Below are positions 1-8,392 of a stretch of DNA of 43,926 nt, piece by piece. Within the stretch, counting starts at the first letter, position 1, and the number at the start of each line of letters is the position of its first letter. Both the position numbers and the translations under genes were made by a program. Below the pieces are notes generated by a model. It did no database searches. It was not told the origin of the DNA and saw only the letters and a program-made list of their open reading frames with translations. The stretch is from Anaerolineae bacterium. GTDB taxonomy: Bacteria > Chloroflexota > Anaerolineae > Anaerolineales > Villigracilaceae. Location: assembly GCA_018645405.1 (NCBI GenBank), contig JABGOQ010000202.1:1-43926 (forward strand), in the 5' to 3' direction.

Positions 1-47
1 TTATTCTAATCGGATAAGATATGTCTATTATTGCATAAAAGAGAGTC

Positions 48-770
48 CTATGCAAGCAAAAAGATGTGCACTTTCTCGCGGAGTAAAATTTTCACTACGC
101 CATATTTATTATCTAATCTTTTTGCCTCGGCAATGACCTCCTCCGTAATAAAGGCATCGCTCCAGTTTTCATCAATATATGTCTTTAGCTCGGTAAAAGA
201 ATCAGCATGGACATGAAAGGTAAATTCTTCCGCTTTTTTTATCTGAAATAAGCCTTCGGCAACAACTTCTTGCATGGCAGCTTCTGCCTGATGATATTCA
301 ATATAATCGTCGGTCTCTTGCAAATAGCCGATCAGACGCTCCTCATTCCCAAGCGGACGAATAAACTGCACCAACTCCCCATTCGGGCGGATATCGATCA
401 ACACGCCATTTGGCTTCAATAAATTACGAATTTCCTGTAGAGCATGAACCATGCTCGCGTGTTCCATTCATCAGAGTGACCAGGAGAGTAAGGCAATATC
501 AAAGCCTTCTTTATTCTGGCGGGCAAATTGTTCGAAGCCGAGGTTGCATAATTCGACATGCTCCATTTCACTTGGGCGATTCTTCAACGCCGCAGCATAG
601 GATTCTTCTTCCGGCTCAAGGGCTACCACTCGGGTAACTTTATCAGCATAACGCCAAGTCAGCCGCCCATCGCCAGAGCCGATCTCTAAAAGGGATTTCC
701 CTTCCCAATCATCGTAGAGATTAAATAGGGCTTGGGTTTCACTTCTTTCAGGGTCTTTGAGTATAGGCAT
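48..770 (-). CDS. Class I SAM-dependent methyltransferase with two consecutive in-frame UGA codons (probable U-U selenoprotein)
   Basis: Read through its two internal UGA codons, this is a 240-residue protein. The N-terminal half has the SAM-binding glycine-rich motif LLEIGSGDGRL (about residues 27-37) and an acidic residue after strand 2 (ALEPEEES). The core continues to ALLSWSL, then UGA UGA (codons 100 and 101, positions 468-473), then MEHASMVHALQEIRNLLKPNGVLIDIRP, the usual helix and strand 5 of a class I Rossmann methyltransferase. Both halves are in the same frame with no bases missing, so there is no frameshift. A perfect hairpin follows (see the SECIS entry). I infer Sec-Sec at a site where a relative would carry Cys-Cys. 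The alternative is a pseudogene with adjacent nonsense codons, but the downstream half shows no decay. The substrate is unknown. It lies 59 nt downstream of the ggt gene on the same strand. Confidence 0.7.
440..456 (-). promoter_or_regulatory. Candidate bacterial SECIS hairpin of the methyltransferase
   Basis: On the minus strand the bases read GAGCATG-GTT-CATGCTC, a perfect 7-bp stem with a 3-nt loop starting GU. The stem begins 14 nt after the first UGA and 11 nt after the second. A stem-loop with G at the start of its apical loop, shortly downstream of UGA, is what bacterial SelB recognises. The hairpin lies within codons of an amphipathic helix, so chance cannot be excluded, but the same geometry recurs in the redoxin gene at 21670-21686. 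Confidence 0.6.
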
Positions 771-829
771 GGGGTGATTATAGGCTATTTTTTATCATGA
801 ATGGGGCATATCTGAGGCAATCGGGGATG

Positions 830-2458
830 TCACCCCTCCGACATCGCACATCCATCCGCACGCGGATCACTCCCCGCGCTCAAAACGCCTATCACCGGAT
901 CACGTAGAATCACCTGCCCCCTGCCAAATAAAGACCGCTCAAACCCATTAACAGAATAAACAGGGTGTCCCATTTTCTCCAGACCAGCAAAGGTTTCATT
1001 TGGAGTGCCTTCTTCCAAAGCCACACGCCCTCCCGATTCTTCCACGTCAATGCAAAAGCGCGGCAAATCGAGGGCGGCTTGTGGGTCGAGGCCGTCATCC
1101 ACAAGTGCGGATAGCACTTGTACATGTCCTTGTGGTTGCATGAATCCGCCCATCACGCCGTAAGAAGCATATAGAGAATCATCCGTTTCACGGGTCACCA
1201 TCGCTGGGATGATCGTATGGTAGGGTCGTTTCAGCGGCGCAAGTGCGTTGGGATGTGCCGGATCAAGGCTGAAATTATGTCCACGGTTTTGCAGGGTAAA
1301 CCCCCAGTCTTTTGGAATAATTCCGGTTCCAAATCCCCAGTAATTGCTGTTGATGAAGGAACAGGCGTTCCCAAATTGATCGACCACGCTCAAATAGACC
1401 GTATCAGACGATGAAACAGGGGTGCCACGTTGCGGGTCAATTATGGCTCGTTGCTTATCAATCAATTTGCGGCGTTTTTTTGCATATTCTTTCGATAATA
1501 ATTCCTTAATAGGGATATTGGAAAAAGCGGGGTCACTCACATACCAACGCGCATCTGCGAAAGCAAGCCGCATCGCTTCGATCATCAAATGGCTTCGTTC
1601 CATTGAAAGTGAAGGGTATTCAGCCAGATCAAAACCTTCCAAAATATTCAAGGCGATTAATGCTGTAATCCCTTGTCCATTTGGCGGACATTCAAAGACT
1701 CGGTATCCCCTATAGGTGACTGAGATCGGCTCTTCCCATGTGGATAGGTGCGAGGCCAGATCATTTTCAGACAGGCATCCACCTGCTTCTTTGACTACGC
1801 CCACAATAGCTTCCGCGATCTCACCCTGATAAAAGGCTGAAGCTCCTCCACGTACGATAGCTTCGAAGGTACGCGCCAACCCCGGGTTGCGGAATACATC
1901 TCCAGGCGCAGGGGCGCGACCATCAATCGTTAATTCATGCCCATTAGGTGCAGAATTTAATTGCGCATTTACACCTTGCGTCCATGCATGGGATGTGATT
2001 GGCCCAACTGGAAAGCCCTCACGCGCAAGGCGAATTGCGGGGGATAAAATCTCATCCATTGGGAGAGAGCCGTGTTTTTTTATGAGATCAAACCACCCTG
2101 CACAAGCCCCGGGCACTGTCACGGTATGCACATGAAAACGGGGTAATTCCGTTGAGAAACCTTCCTTCTTTAACTTATCAAGACTCAGGGCGGCAGGGGT
2201 ACGTCCCGATCCATTCAACGCAGTGACAGTCTTTGCTTCTGCGGAATAATATAAGGCAAACATATCCCCGCCAATTCCTGTAGACATTGGCTCAGTCACA
2301 TTAAGTGCCGCACCCGCAGCAACAGCCGCATCTGCAGCATTGCCACCCTTTGTAAGAATCTCAAGCCCTGCGGAAGTTGCAAGAGGCTGTGATGTTGCAA
2401 CAATCCCTTTGCGCCCATAAACAGGAGAACGACGTGAGTTAAAAGATAATTTTGTCAT
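830..2458 (-). CDS. ggt: Gamma-glutamyltransferase family protein
   Basis: This 542-residue protein has the full gamma-glutamyltranspeptidase (Ntn-hydrolase) fold. GGNAADAAVAA (about 38-48) and TGIGGDMFALYY (60-71) are typical of the large subunit. The segment SSSDTVYLSVVDQFGN places the likely autoprocessing nucleophile at Thr353, the first residue of the small subunit. GGFMQPQGHVQ and the C-terminal GRGQVI are also family signatures. The enzyme would hydrolyse or transfer the gamma-glutamyl group of glutathione or related peptides. There is no clear signal peptide, so it may be cytoplasmic, like many GGT-like acylases, and the exact substrate is open. The ATG at 2458 is chosen because AAGGA precedes it by about 7 nt. 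Confidence 0.9.
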   Translation of the reverse strand: MTKLSFNSRRSPVYGRKGIVATSQPLATSAGLEILTKGGNAADAAVAAGAALNVTEPMSTGIGGDMFALYYSAEAKTVTALNGSGRTPAALSLDKLKKEGFSTELPRFHVHTVTVPGACAGWFDLIKKHGSLPMDEILSPAIRLAREGFPVGPITSHAWTQGVNAQLNSAPNGHELTIDGRAPAPGDVFRNPGLARTFEAIVRGGASAFYQGEIAEAIVGVVKEAGGCLSENDLASHLSTWEEPISVTYRGYRVFECPPNGQGITALIALNILEGFDLAEYPSLSMERSHLMIEAMRLAFADARWYVSDPAFSNIPIKELLSKEYAKKRRKLIDKQRAIIDPQRGTPVSSSDTVYLSVVDQFGNACSFINSNYWGFGTGIIPKDWGFTLQNRGHNFSLDPAHPNALAPLKRPYHTIIPAMVTRETDDSLYASYGVMGGFMQPQGHVQVLSALVDDGLDPQAALDLPRFCIDVEESGGRVALEEGTPNETFAGLEKMGHPVYSVNGFERSLFGRGQVILRDPVIGVLSAGSDPRADGCAMSEG

Positions 2459-2730
2459 GGTAGTCCTTATCGTAAAGAAGAGAGCATCAATTCACCTGCT
2501 ATTATAGACGAGTAATAAAAAAGACCAAAAGCAATAGCTTTCGGCTTTAAGTTACGATTTTCTTTTCTTCCGTTAATGTGTAAAGCCTTCCGAGTTTTGA
2601 GTTCGGAAGGCTTTTTTTGTGAGCGTAGAAAATGGCTTTCAGTACGAAAGAAGAATAAGTCGTTCTGCTCTTGTGAACTTAAATTTTTGTTTTCCAAAAA
2701 CTACTTTATATAGTAAGTGTTTATCTTTGT
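2459..2730. other. Intergenic region, possible small RNA on the plus strand
   Basis: I see no convincing protein gene here. A 76-codon minus-strand reading frame (2467-2697) has low-complexity Lys/Ser/Arg content and no homology I recognise. The notable element is a strong intrinsic terminator pointing along the plus strand (2582-2618), although no plus-strand gene lies upstream of it. Confidence 0.4.
2582..2618 (+). terminator. Strong rho-independent terminator facing plus strand
   Basis: A 12-bp perfect stem (AAAGCCTTCCGA paired with TCGGAAGGCTTT), a 9-nt loop and a run of seven T on the plus strand. In the minus direction only three T follow, so it would end the glycosyltransferase transcript less efficiently. 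Confidence 0.75.
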
Positions 2731-3828
2731 TTAGCATACTTCAAGCTTATCTAAGATGGTTTGTGCAGTTCTTTCCCAAGAGAATTTTTTAGCTTGCTCA
2801 CGTCCCTTAACGATTAACCTTTGACGTAATGCAAAATCTGTTCCCAGCCTTATCATTCCGGTTGCAATTTCATCTATGGAGTAAGGATCAACCAAATATG
2901 CTGCATCACCTGCTACTTCTGGAAGAGAAGTGATATCAGATGTTAGGATTGGGCAATCACAACGGAAAGATTCTAATACTGGCAACCCAAAGCCTTCCAA
3001 CAGAGAGGGAAATAGTGTGAAATCAGCTAGAGAATATAACCCTGGCATTTCTTCGTATGGTATCGTCCCTAAGATGTGAATACGCTTGGAAAGCTCAGTG
3101 TTTTTATATTGGGCAAGTTCGTTTCTACCCCAAGATTGCCCTCCAGTAATTACAATATCATGAGATATATTATCTTTAACAACATCAAATGCAGCTAAAA
3201 TTCGGGAAATGTTTTTTCGAGGTGATAGCGATGTTGGGGAAAACATAAAATGGGCTGGCAGATCATAGTAATCTCTAATGAATTTTCTTTTTATTTGATC
3301 TCTAACAGGCTGGTAGATCGGCGAGCAATTTTGATAGCAAACGCTTGTTTTTTCAGGATCTAGATCGAATATACGTATGGCATCCCGTCGCGTATATTCA
3401 GAATCGGCAAACACTTTACAGGCTTTCTTGGCAGCTCTGAACATCATAGCTTTCATATAGACAGTCTCAAATGAACGATATGGGCGTAATTGATTGTCAA
3501 AGTAACCTAGATCGTGAAAAATGACTGCGCCGCGACACGGAAGCAAAAGCGGCATAGTGCCTTTCATAAATAAAGCAATATCAATACGATCTTTCTTTAA
3601 AGCCTGTGGAAGCCAGATCTGATCCCAAATAAAACGATTATTAAGCTCAAAGCTGTGCTTGGCCGCGGATGAAGTGAACATTTCTTCATGTTGTGGATCA
3701 TTACAGTACAAAAAAATCTCGTGTTTTGAACCAGCCAACTCAATGATTTTTCGTGTGAGTTGTAATATAATCATTGAAATCGCGTAAGAACCTTGGTCTA
3801 ACCCACGTGTTGAGATGCCTATTTTCAT
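2731..3828 (-). CDS. Glycosyltransferase family 1/4 (GT-B fold)
   Basis: A 365-residue GT4-like enzyme. The N-terminal domain begins MKIGISTRGLDQGSYAISM. The C-terminal nucleotide-sugar domain contains FSPTSLSPRKNISRILAAF (the usual start of the second Rossmann domain), HILGTIPYEEMPGLYSLADFTLFPSLLEGFGLPVLE with the EGFGLP/E signature, and TSDITSLPEVAGDAAYLVDP. It would transfer a sugar from a nucleotide donor onto a growing surface glycan at the inner face of the membrane. The ATG at 3828 is preferred over 3864 because the family starts at MKIGI. It is divergent from the pyruvyltransferase-like gene and followed by a flippase on the other strand, so it belongs to a polysaccharide island. Donor and acceptor cannot be read from sequence. 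Confidence 0.9.
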   Translation of the reverse strand: MKIGISTRGLDQGSYAISMIILQLTRKIIELAGSKHEIFLYCNDPQHEEMFTSSAAKHSFELNNRFIWDQIWLPQALKKDRIDIALFMKGTMPLLLPCRGAVIFHDLGYFDNQLRPYRSFETVYMKAMMFRAAKKACKVFADSEYTRRDAIRIFDLDPEKTSVCYQNCSPIYQPVRDQIKRKFIRDYYDLPAHFMFSPTSLSPRKNISRILAAFDVVKDNISHDIVITGGQSWGRNELAQYKNTELSKRIHILGTIPYEEMPGLYSLADFTLFPSLLEGFGLPVLESFRCDCPILTSDITSLPEVAGDAAYLVDPYSIDEIATGMIRLGTDFALRQRLIVKGREQAKKFSWERTAQTILDKLEVC

Positions 3829-3862
3829 ATTTACTTTGCTCCAGCGAAAGGCAATAATAGCC

Positions 3863-5029
3863 ATGCAATCAAAGATGCGAATTTTATCATTTCACCATAT
3901 CCCAAACAACGGGGCGTTTTTATTTGCATACTCACTTTTAGAACTTCTTCAGCAAGAGTTTGGTAGTTTTGATATCAAGATTCTTGATTATAAGTCAAGT
4001 CGTCTGGCAATCTATGAGTATCTAAAAAGATTCAAGGTTTTCCAGAAAACCCCTCTATTTTACATGATGCGCGCCCGCGTCTGGGAAACACAACTCAAAA
4101 CACACCTAGATTTAGATCATAATTTCCCTCATTTTTCTCGCGAAAAGACACTGCAAGAATATTTTTCAAAAGAGTATGATGCGCTGGTGGTTGGGATGGA
4201 TACCTGGTGCGTAATCAACGGTACTGAGCGACCTGAGTTTCCAAACATCTACTGGTTACCAAAGAAAACTGCTATTCCTAAAATTGCTTATGGTATTTCT
4301 GCTTATAATTCGGACATGACTTTAGTTCGGCAATCGGCTGGGAAAATAGAGAGTTACCTGAACGATTTTGATGTGATCGGAGCGCGCGATCATTTTACCT
4401 ATGAGCTTGTCAAAAAACACAGAAGCAGAACCGATGGTCTGGTGGAGATGATCCCTGACCCCACCTTTACCTATAAGTTTGTGGACACAGATGTTGTGTC
4501 TAAATTGCAATTATTGGGAATAGACTTGAATCGTCCGACTTTGGGCTTGCTCTTCTTTGGAGACGATCTGCTTTCCAATCAAATTCTCTCCCATTACAAA
4601 GCTAAAGGCTACCAAATCTTAGCAATGAGTATGTATAATGCAGTCGCTGACTTTAATCTAGGTCATCTACTCACACCCTTTGAATGGGCAGAAGCCTTCC
4701 GCTATTTATCCTTTTGTATTAGCGATCGTTTTCATGGCACAATTTTCTGCCTAATGAATCAAACACCATTTATCAGTTTAGAGAAAGAACGTCATTTACC
4801 CAAAAGCCAAAGCAAAATATATGACCTGTTGACCAAATTTAGACTGGAGACCTGTTATAAAAATCCGGCAGATGAGAATTTTGAAATCGCTTCTTTCTTA
4901 GCCCTTGCGGATGAAATTGAAGCGAGTTGGGAACATATTTTCAAGCCCAGTATTTTACCAAAAATCGATGTCTTTAAAGAAGAGCATGCTCAATTCCTTC
5001 AAAAGATAAAAATAGAGCTTAATTACTGA
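3863..5029 (+). CDS. Polysaccharide pyruvyl transferase family protein
   Basis: A 388-residue protein with features of the polysaccharide pyruvyl transferase family (Pfam PF04230): N-terminal MRILSFHHIPNNGAFLFAYSLLELL, DALVVGMDTWCVI, then VIGARDHFTYELV and the C-terminal SDRFHGTIFCLMNQTPFISL, the conserved R-H-G-T region. The family adds pyruvyl ketals to, or otherwise modifies, exopolysaccharides. Members near glycosyltransferases are often of unproven function. ATG 3863 (or 3875) is chosen over 3815 because the family fold begins at MRIL and AAAGG lies just upstream. The start region nearly abuts the divergent glycosyltransferase start (about 34 nt apart), leaving little room for two promoters. 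The 3' end runs into an intergenic palindrome at 5026. Confidence 0.85.
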   Translation: MQSKMRILSFHHIPNNGAFLFAYSLLELLQQEFGSFDIKILDYKSSRLAIYEYLKRFKVFQKTPLFYMMRARVWETQLKTHLDLDHNFPHFSREKTLQEYFSKEYDALVVGMDTWCVINGTERPEFPNIYWLPKKTAIPKIAYGISAYNSDMTLVRQSAGKIESYLNDFDVIGARDHFTYELVKKHRSRTDGLVEMIPDPTFTYKFVDTDVVSKLQLLGIDLNRPTLGLLFFGDDLLSNQILSHYKAKGYQILAMSMYNAVADFNLGHLLTPFEWAEAFRYLSFCISDRFHGTIFCLMNQTPFISLEKERHLPKSQSKIYDLLTKFRLETCYKNPADENFEIASFLALADEIEASWEHIFKPSILPKIDVFKEEHAQFLQKIKIELNY

Positions 5030-5177
5030 TGTTACGCAGTTGTGTCTTCTTAGGGGTTGCCCCCCTCTTTATTCTCCTCCCGAAGGGAGAGAATTTGTCC
5101 CTTCCCATTCGGGAAAAGGTTAGGATGGGGGCAAAATGCCCGCAAGGCCTAAAAAACAATTATGTGCGTAGCATCAG
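5026..5177. repeat. MITE-like imperfect palindrome with about 30-bp terminal inverted repeats
   Basis: The left end CTGATGTTACGCAGTTGTG and the inverted right end CTGATGCTACGCACATAATTG match at most positions, and both run on to a shared TTAGG. AT-rich AATTA flanks lie outside both ends. The interior holds a second palindrome (CTCCTCCCGAAGGGAG) and an ACCTTTTCCCGAATGGGAAG-type segment resembling the one at 27079-27115. It carries no coding capacity. The left end overlaps the stop codon of the preceding gene, so the element may have supplied that gene's stop. Confidence 0.6.
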
Positions 5178-5213
5178 TTAATTAGGCAAATACAGGCAAT
5201 CTCTCCACTAAAC

Positions 5214-6749
5214 ATGAAAATATCTTCCCGTAATTTTACTCCTTTTCAAACTGTTAAAAACATCTTTGCGAACACTACTTTTTTTCTGATAGAAACACTA
5301 ATCAGCTTGTGGTACACACCTTTTCTTCTCCAGCAGTTGGGCAGTGAACTTTTCAGTTTTATTCCTTTAGCAAATTCGGTAACAAATTATTTTTCTATCA
5401 TCATGCGCTCACTGAATATTTCTATTAGGCGTTATATCACTATTGAACTGGAAAAGGGGAACACAGACCAAGCTAATAAAATTTTCAATACCAATCTGGT
5501 CATCACACTTCTACTGATTTCCGTAGCTATACCAGTGGGAGTGGTTTTGGTTATCCTTGCCCCCGTTATTTTCACCATTCCATCTGGGCAAGAGAAAAAT
5601 GTACAAATTTTATTTGTGGGAGTGATTGCAGCCTTTCTGCTAAGCACCTATCGCATGATTTTCTCATTGGCAACCTTTGCCAAAAACCGCTTCGATTTGC
5701 GCAATCTCGTTGCCCTTGGGGCACGCATCACGCAAGTTCTAATCATTCTGGGTCTCTTCAGTTTAGAACGACCAAGTCTAATTCATATCGGCTTGGGGGC
5801 TGCAGGTGCAACTCTTTTCAATCTGGCTGGGGACTATTATCTTTGGCGGCTACTACTCCCAACCTTAAAGGTGCGTTGGCGAGAATTTAGCCACAAAAAC
5901 CTAAAACTGGTATTTAACACCGGCATCTGGACATTTTTCTATCAAGCTGGCTTTATTCTCTTTCTAAATGTAGATATGCTGGTCGCTAACTCAACACTGG
6001 ACTTAAAACTAGCAGGGAAGTATGGCGCACTTTTGGTGATTCCCAAAAATTTGCGGATTATGTCAGTTGCCATTAGCAGCGTGTGGGGACCTTCCATTTT
6101 ATCCAAGTATAGTCAATCAGATTTTCAGGGAATGGATAAAATCGTACGTGTCTCGATCAAGGTAACAGGCTTAGTTTTGGCACTAGTAGTGGGCTTAGGT
6201 TGTGGCTTAGCTAACCCATTCCTAAGTATGTGGCTGGGACCAGATTTCCAACCCATGACTTGGGTGCTGAGGCTAATGATTTTCCCACTCTCTACAAACC
6301 TGATCGTGGGGCCCTTTTTTAACATCCACATCTCCTTTGATAAATTAAAAAAACCAGCTCTGATTGCTACGATATTAGGAATATCAAATCTGCTTTTAGC
6401 AATCCTACTGACACCACAATATGGGACAATGGGCTTGGTTACAGCTGGAACTCTAACTCTAACATTTTATTATTCAATTTATGCACCTATTTATGCAGCT
6501 AAACTCATGGGTTTGCCTTGGACACACTACCTTCAACGATTAGGAACTATTACACTCGCAACACTGGGAGTAACTCTAGTCTCTTTTTTTCTTGATAAAA
6601 CAATTCCCCTGACATCCTATTTTTCTTTGATTTTTTCTGGGGGGCTGGTCTCGTTAGTATATTTGATACTGGCTTATTTCCTGGGGCTTAATGAAACAGA
6701 GAAGATTTTTCTAAAGAATTTTCTGAATCCTTCCCCTTCGAAAAGATAA
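5214..6749 (+). CDS. Wzx-like oligosaccharide flippase (MOP superfamily)
   Basis: A 511-residue integral membrane protein with 12-14 hydrophobic segments spread evenly along its length and the polysaccharide-transporter pattern: N-terminal LLQQLGSELFSFIPLANSVTNYF, then repeated pairs of helices with short charged loops (FAKNRFDLRNLVALGARI; NPFLSMWLGPDFQPM). The family flips lipid-linked glycan repeat units across the membrane. Its place beside a glycosyltransferase and a pyruvyltransferase-like gene supports a role in surface polysaccharide export. Residue-level substrate prediction is not possible. No good Shine-Dalgarno precedes the ATG at 5214. MKISSRNFTPF looks like a natural start. Confidence 0.88.
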   Translation: MKISSRNFTPFQTVKNIFANTTFFLIETLISLWYTPFLLQQLGSELFSFIPLANSVTNYFSIIMRSLNISIRRYITIELEKGNTDQANKIFNTNLVITLLLISVAIPVGVVLVILAPVIFTIPSGQEKNVQILFVGVIAAFLLSTYRMIFSLATFAKNRFDLRNLVALGARITQVLIILGLFSLERPSLIHIGLGAAGATLFNLAGDYYLWRLLLPTLKVRWREFSHKNLKLVFNTGIWTFFYQAGFILFLNVDMLVANSTLDLKLAGKYGALLVIPKNLRIMSVAISSVWGPSILSKYSQSDFQGMDKIVRVSIKVTGLVLALVVGLGCGLANPFLSMWLGPDFQPMTWVLRLMIFPLSTNLIVGPFFNIHISFDKLKKPALIATILGISNLLLAILLTPQYGTMGLVTAGTLTLTFYYSIYAPIYAAKLMGLPWTHYLQRLGTITLATLGVTLVSFFLDKTIPLTSYFSLIFSGGLVSLVYLILAYFLGLNETEKIFLKNFLNPSPSKR

Positions 6750-6864
6750 TCAATCCCTCCTGAGATTCTTAAATCTAGACAATTTGCTCATAGAAAGCCA
6801 CTCAAATTTCTTCCTTGAAAATTTTAGGTTGATGAATGATTGTTGTGTTCCTGAAGAGGCTTAG

Positions 6865-6963
6865 TTACTTCGAGTGGGGCAGTGTAGGGGTTTCTAGTTC
6901 AAAGCAAGTAGCAATACAGACTTGCCCATCTTCATTTGTTTTTGTTGGGGTGTGAAGTATCAT
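6865..6963 (-). pseudogene. Truncated tandem copy of the PP-loop gene 5' end, overlapping its stop codon
   Basis: The TAA stop of the upstream PP-loop gene overlaps an ATG (TAATG). The 32 codons that follow begin MILHTPTKTNEDGQVCIAT and then FELETP, clearly the same sequence as the start of the neighbouring gene (MLLHTPTKTIESGQVRMAT, FELQTP). Homology ends after about 26 residues and a stop follows. DNA identity is also high across 6886-6963 versus about 8112-8189. This is a remnant of a second paralogous gene placed so that it would be translationally coupled. Confidence 0.75.
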
Positions 6964-8189
6964 TATTTCACTTTAGGGATATTGGATTCTGGCTGGTATA
7001 TAACTCGTTTTAACCGATAAAGTTGGTCACGTGAAAAAAAATTCTTTAACAACTTAATTGCCCCGCCAGTAATGGCATCGATAATAATTGCTACATGAAT
7101 GCCTAAGGCCATCCCCACTCGTCCAGATATCAATGCACTCTTTCGGAGTTCTCTGGCTGTAAGTGGATCAAGATTGTTCAGCATCCCCCAGTGTAAATAG
7201 GAGATAGGAGTCATATTTTTTCCGAAATTATTATAGTGATGTCGCACCTTAGTAAGTTCGAATAAAATTATCATCCGATAGCATTTCTGGCAGGTGCAAC
7301 AATTGTTTAGCCCTTGCATACGAATTTTATTCGCACACACGCGCAGCTTGTGATACGTGACTGGCCAACGCACGAGGACGGAAGTCTTTTCAGAACGACT
7401 GATATTAGTACCGTGATTGATTATATGGGTTGTTTCAGTCGACAAAAGGTGATCGATCAGCGGAGTGCTGCCATATGGAACCAAATTGTTATAATCTGAA
7501 AGGCTAGATGCTATGTAGAATCGATTTATGAAGGAACCTATACACAGTGCAGCACCTATTAGCGGGGCACCATGGAAGATGGTCCAATTGATACGAAATT
7601 CTGAGAACTGATGGGCATTGGTTGATGCCTGAATTAATTCCAATCCAAGTTCTTCAAATAGTTTGGAATAAGGCTCAGCTGCAGCCTGGTAATTTAGTTC
7701 ATCATTCAGGCGCAGGTCTAGACCATGCACAAATAAACCATGGGTAGTTCGGGATTCGGGGATGGGTTGATTCTCTGGCAGATGTGACCATAAGGTATAG
7801 AATGAATCCACCCCGCCACTGAATGCTGTTGCAACAGCGGTCTTACCTTTTGGATGTGGAGGGGTTTCAAGATGATTGTATTGTATATTGACCTGCTGAA
7901 AAAGATTGGGATACCAAGCATGGAAAACATTCCGATATTCAAATAGATTATATGCCAGCTTAGGCGAGATTGCTCCCCGTATTTGTAAATCTTCTCCTGT
8001 GTACATTGCGACAAGTAAGGCTGTAGCTACAAAAGCATCTGAGCGCAGGGAGATATGCTCAGCGTATTTTTCGGGGAAACGATACCAAAGCTCATATGGC
8101 AGATAGGGTAATGGCGTTTGTAATTCAAAGCGAGTGGCCATGCGGACTTGCCCGCTCTCAATTGTTTTTGTTGGGGTGTGAAGAAGCAT
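6963..8189 (-). CDS. PP-loop ATPase-like protein with a Cys cluster, function unknown
   Basis: A 408-residue protein. The PP-loop motif AFSGGVDSFYTLW (SGGVDS at about 124-129) is the ATP-pyrophosphatase signature shared by QueC, asparagine synthetase and tRNA-modifying enzymes. Further on, NCCTCQKCYRM (Cys 297, 298, 300, 303) resembles the zinc site of QueC-type proteins. The N-terminal 110 residues match no family I know. The C-terminal IHVAIIIDAITGGAIKLLKNFF may be amphipathic. It probably adenylates a carboxylate or amide, and its place beside polysaccharide genes suggests sugar or aglycone modification (inference). ATG 8189 is chosen because the truncated copy at 6963 is homologous exactly from this Met. 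A longer start at 8291 is possible. Confidence 0.7.
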   Translation of the reverse strand: MLLHTPTKTIESGQVRMATRFELQTPLPYLPYELWYRFPEKYAEHISLRSDAFVATALLVAMYTGEDLQIRGAISPKLAYNLFEYRNVFHAWYPNLFQQVNIQYNHLETPPHPKGKTAVATAFSGGVDSFYTLWSHLPENQPIPESRTTHGLFVHGLDLRLNDELNYQAAAEPYSKLFEELGLELIQASTNAHQFSEFRINWTIFHGAPLIGAALCIGSFINRFYIASSLSDYNNLVPYGSTPLIDHLLSTETTHIINHGTNISRSEKTSVLVRWPVTYHKLRVCANKIRMQGLNNCCTCQKCYRMIILFELTKVRHHYNNFGKNMTPISYLHWGMLNNLDPLTARELRKSALISGRVGMALGIHVAIIIDAITGGAIKLLKNFFSRDQLYRLKRVIYQPESNIPKVK

Positions 8190-8330
8190 AAGGGTGATTA
8201 TAACGTGCGCAGGGGCGACCCATTCGGATAAAAAGAGCTTTTTCTTATAGCTTAAATTCTTGTGAAAAACAACATTCTTCATGAAAAGCACAAAGGGGCG
8301 GTCTTACAAGATAGGATGATTTAAACAAAA

Positions 8331-8359
8331 GTAGGAGCGCAACATTGCTGCGCCCCTAC
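8331..8359. repeat. Short intergenic palindrome
   Basis: GTAGGAGCGCA and its imperfect inverse TGCGCCCCTAC enclose a 6-7 nt loop. It lies between leuS and the PP-loop gene. There is no T-run, so it is more likely an interspersed REP-like element than a terminator. Confidence 0.55.
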
Positions 8360-8392
8360 GGCACTGATTCCTAATCTCTACTCAACTAATCC

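Noticed and set aside
468..473. Methyltransferase split as an ordinary frameshift or assembly error
   Set aside because: Both halves are in the same frame with no bases missing, and two adjacent sequencing errors both giving TGA are unlikely. A true pseudogene remains possible and is stated.
2467..2697. A 76-codon minus-strand frame between ggt and the glycosyltransferase
   Set aside because: It runs through a strong terminator hairpin, has low-complexity content and no recognisable family.
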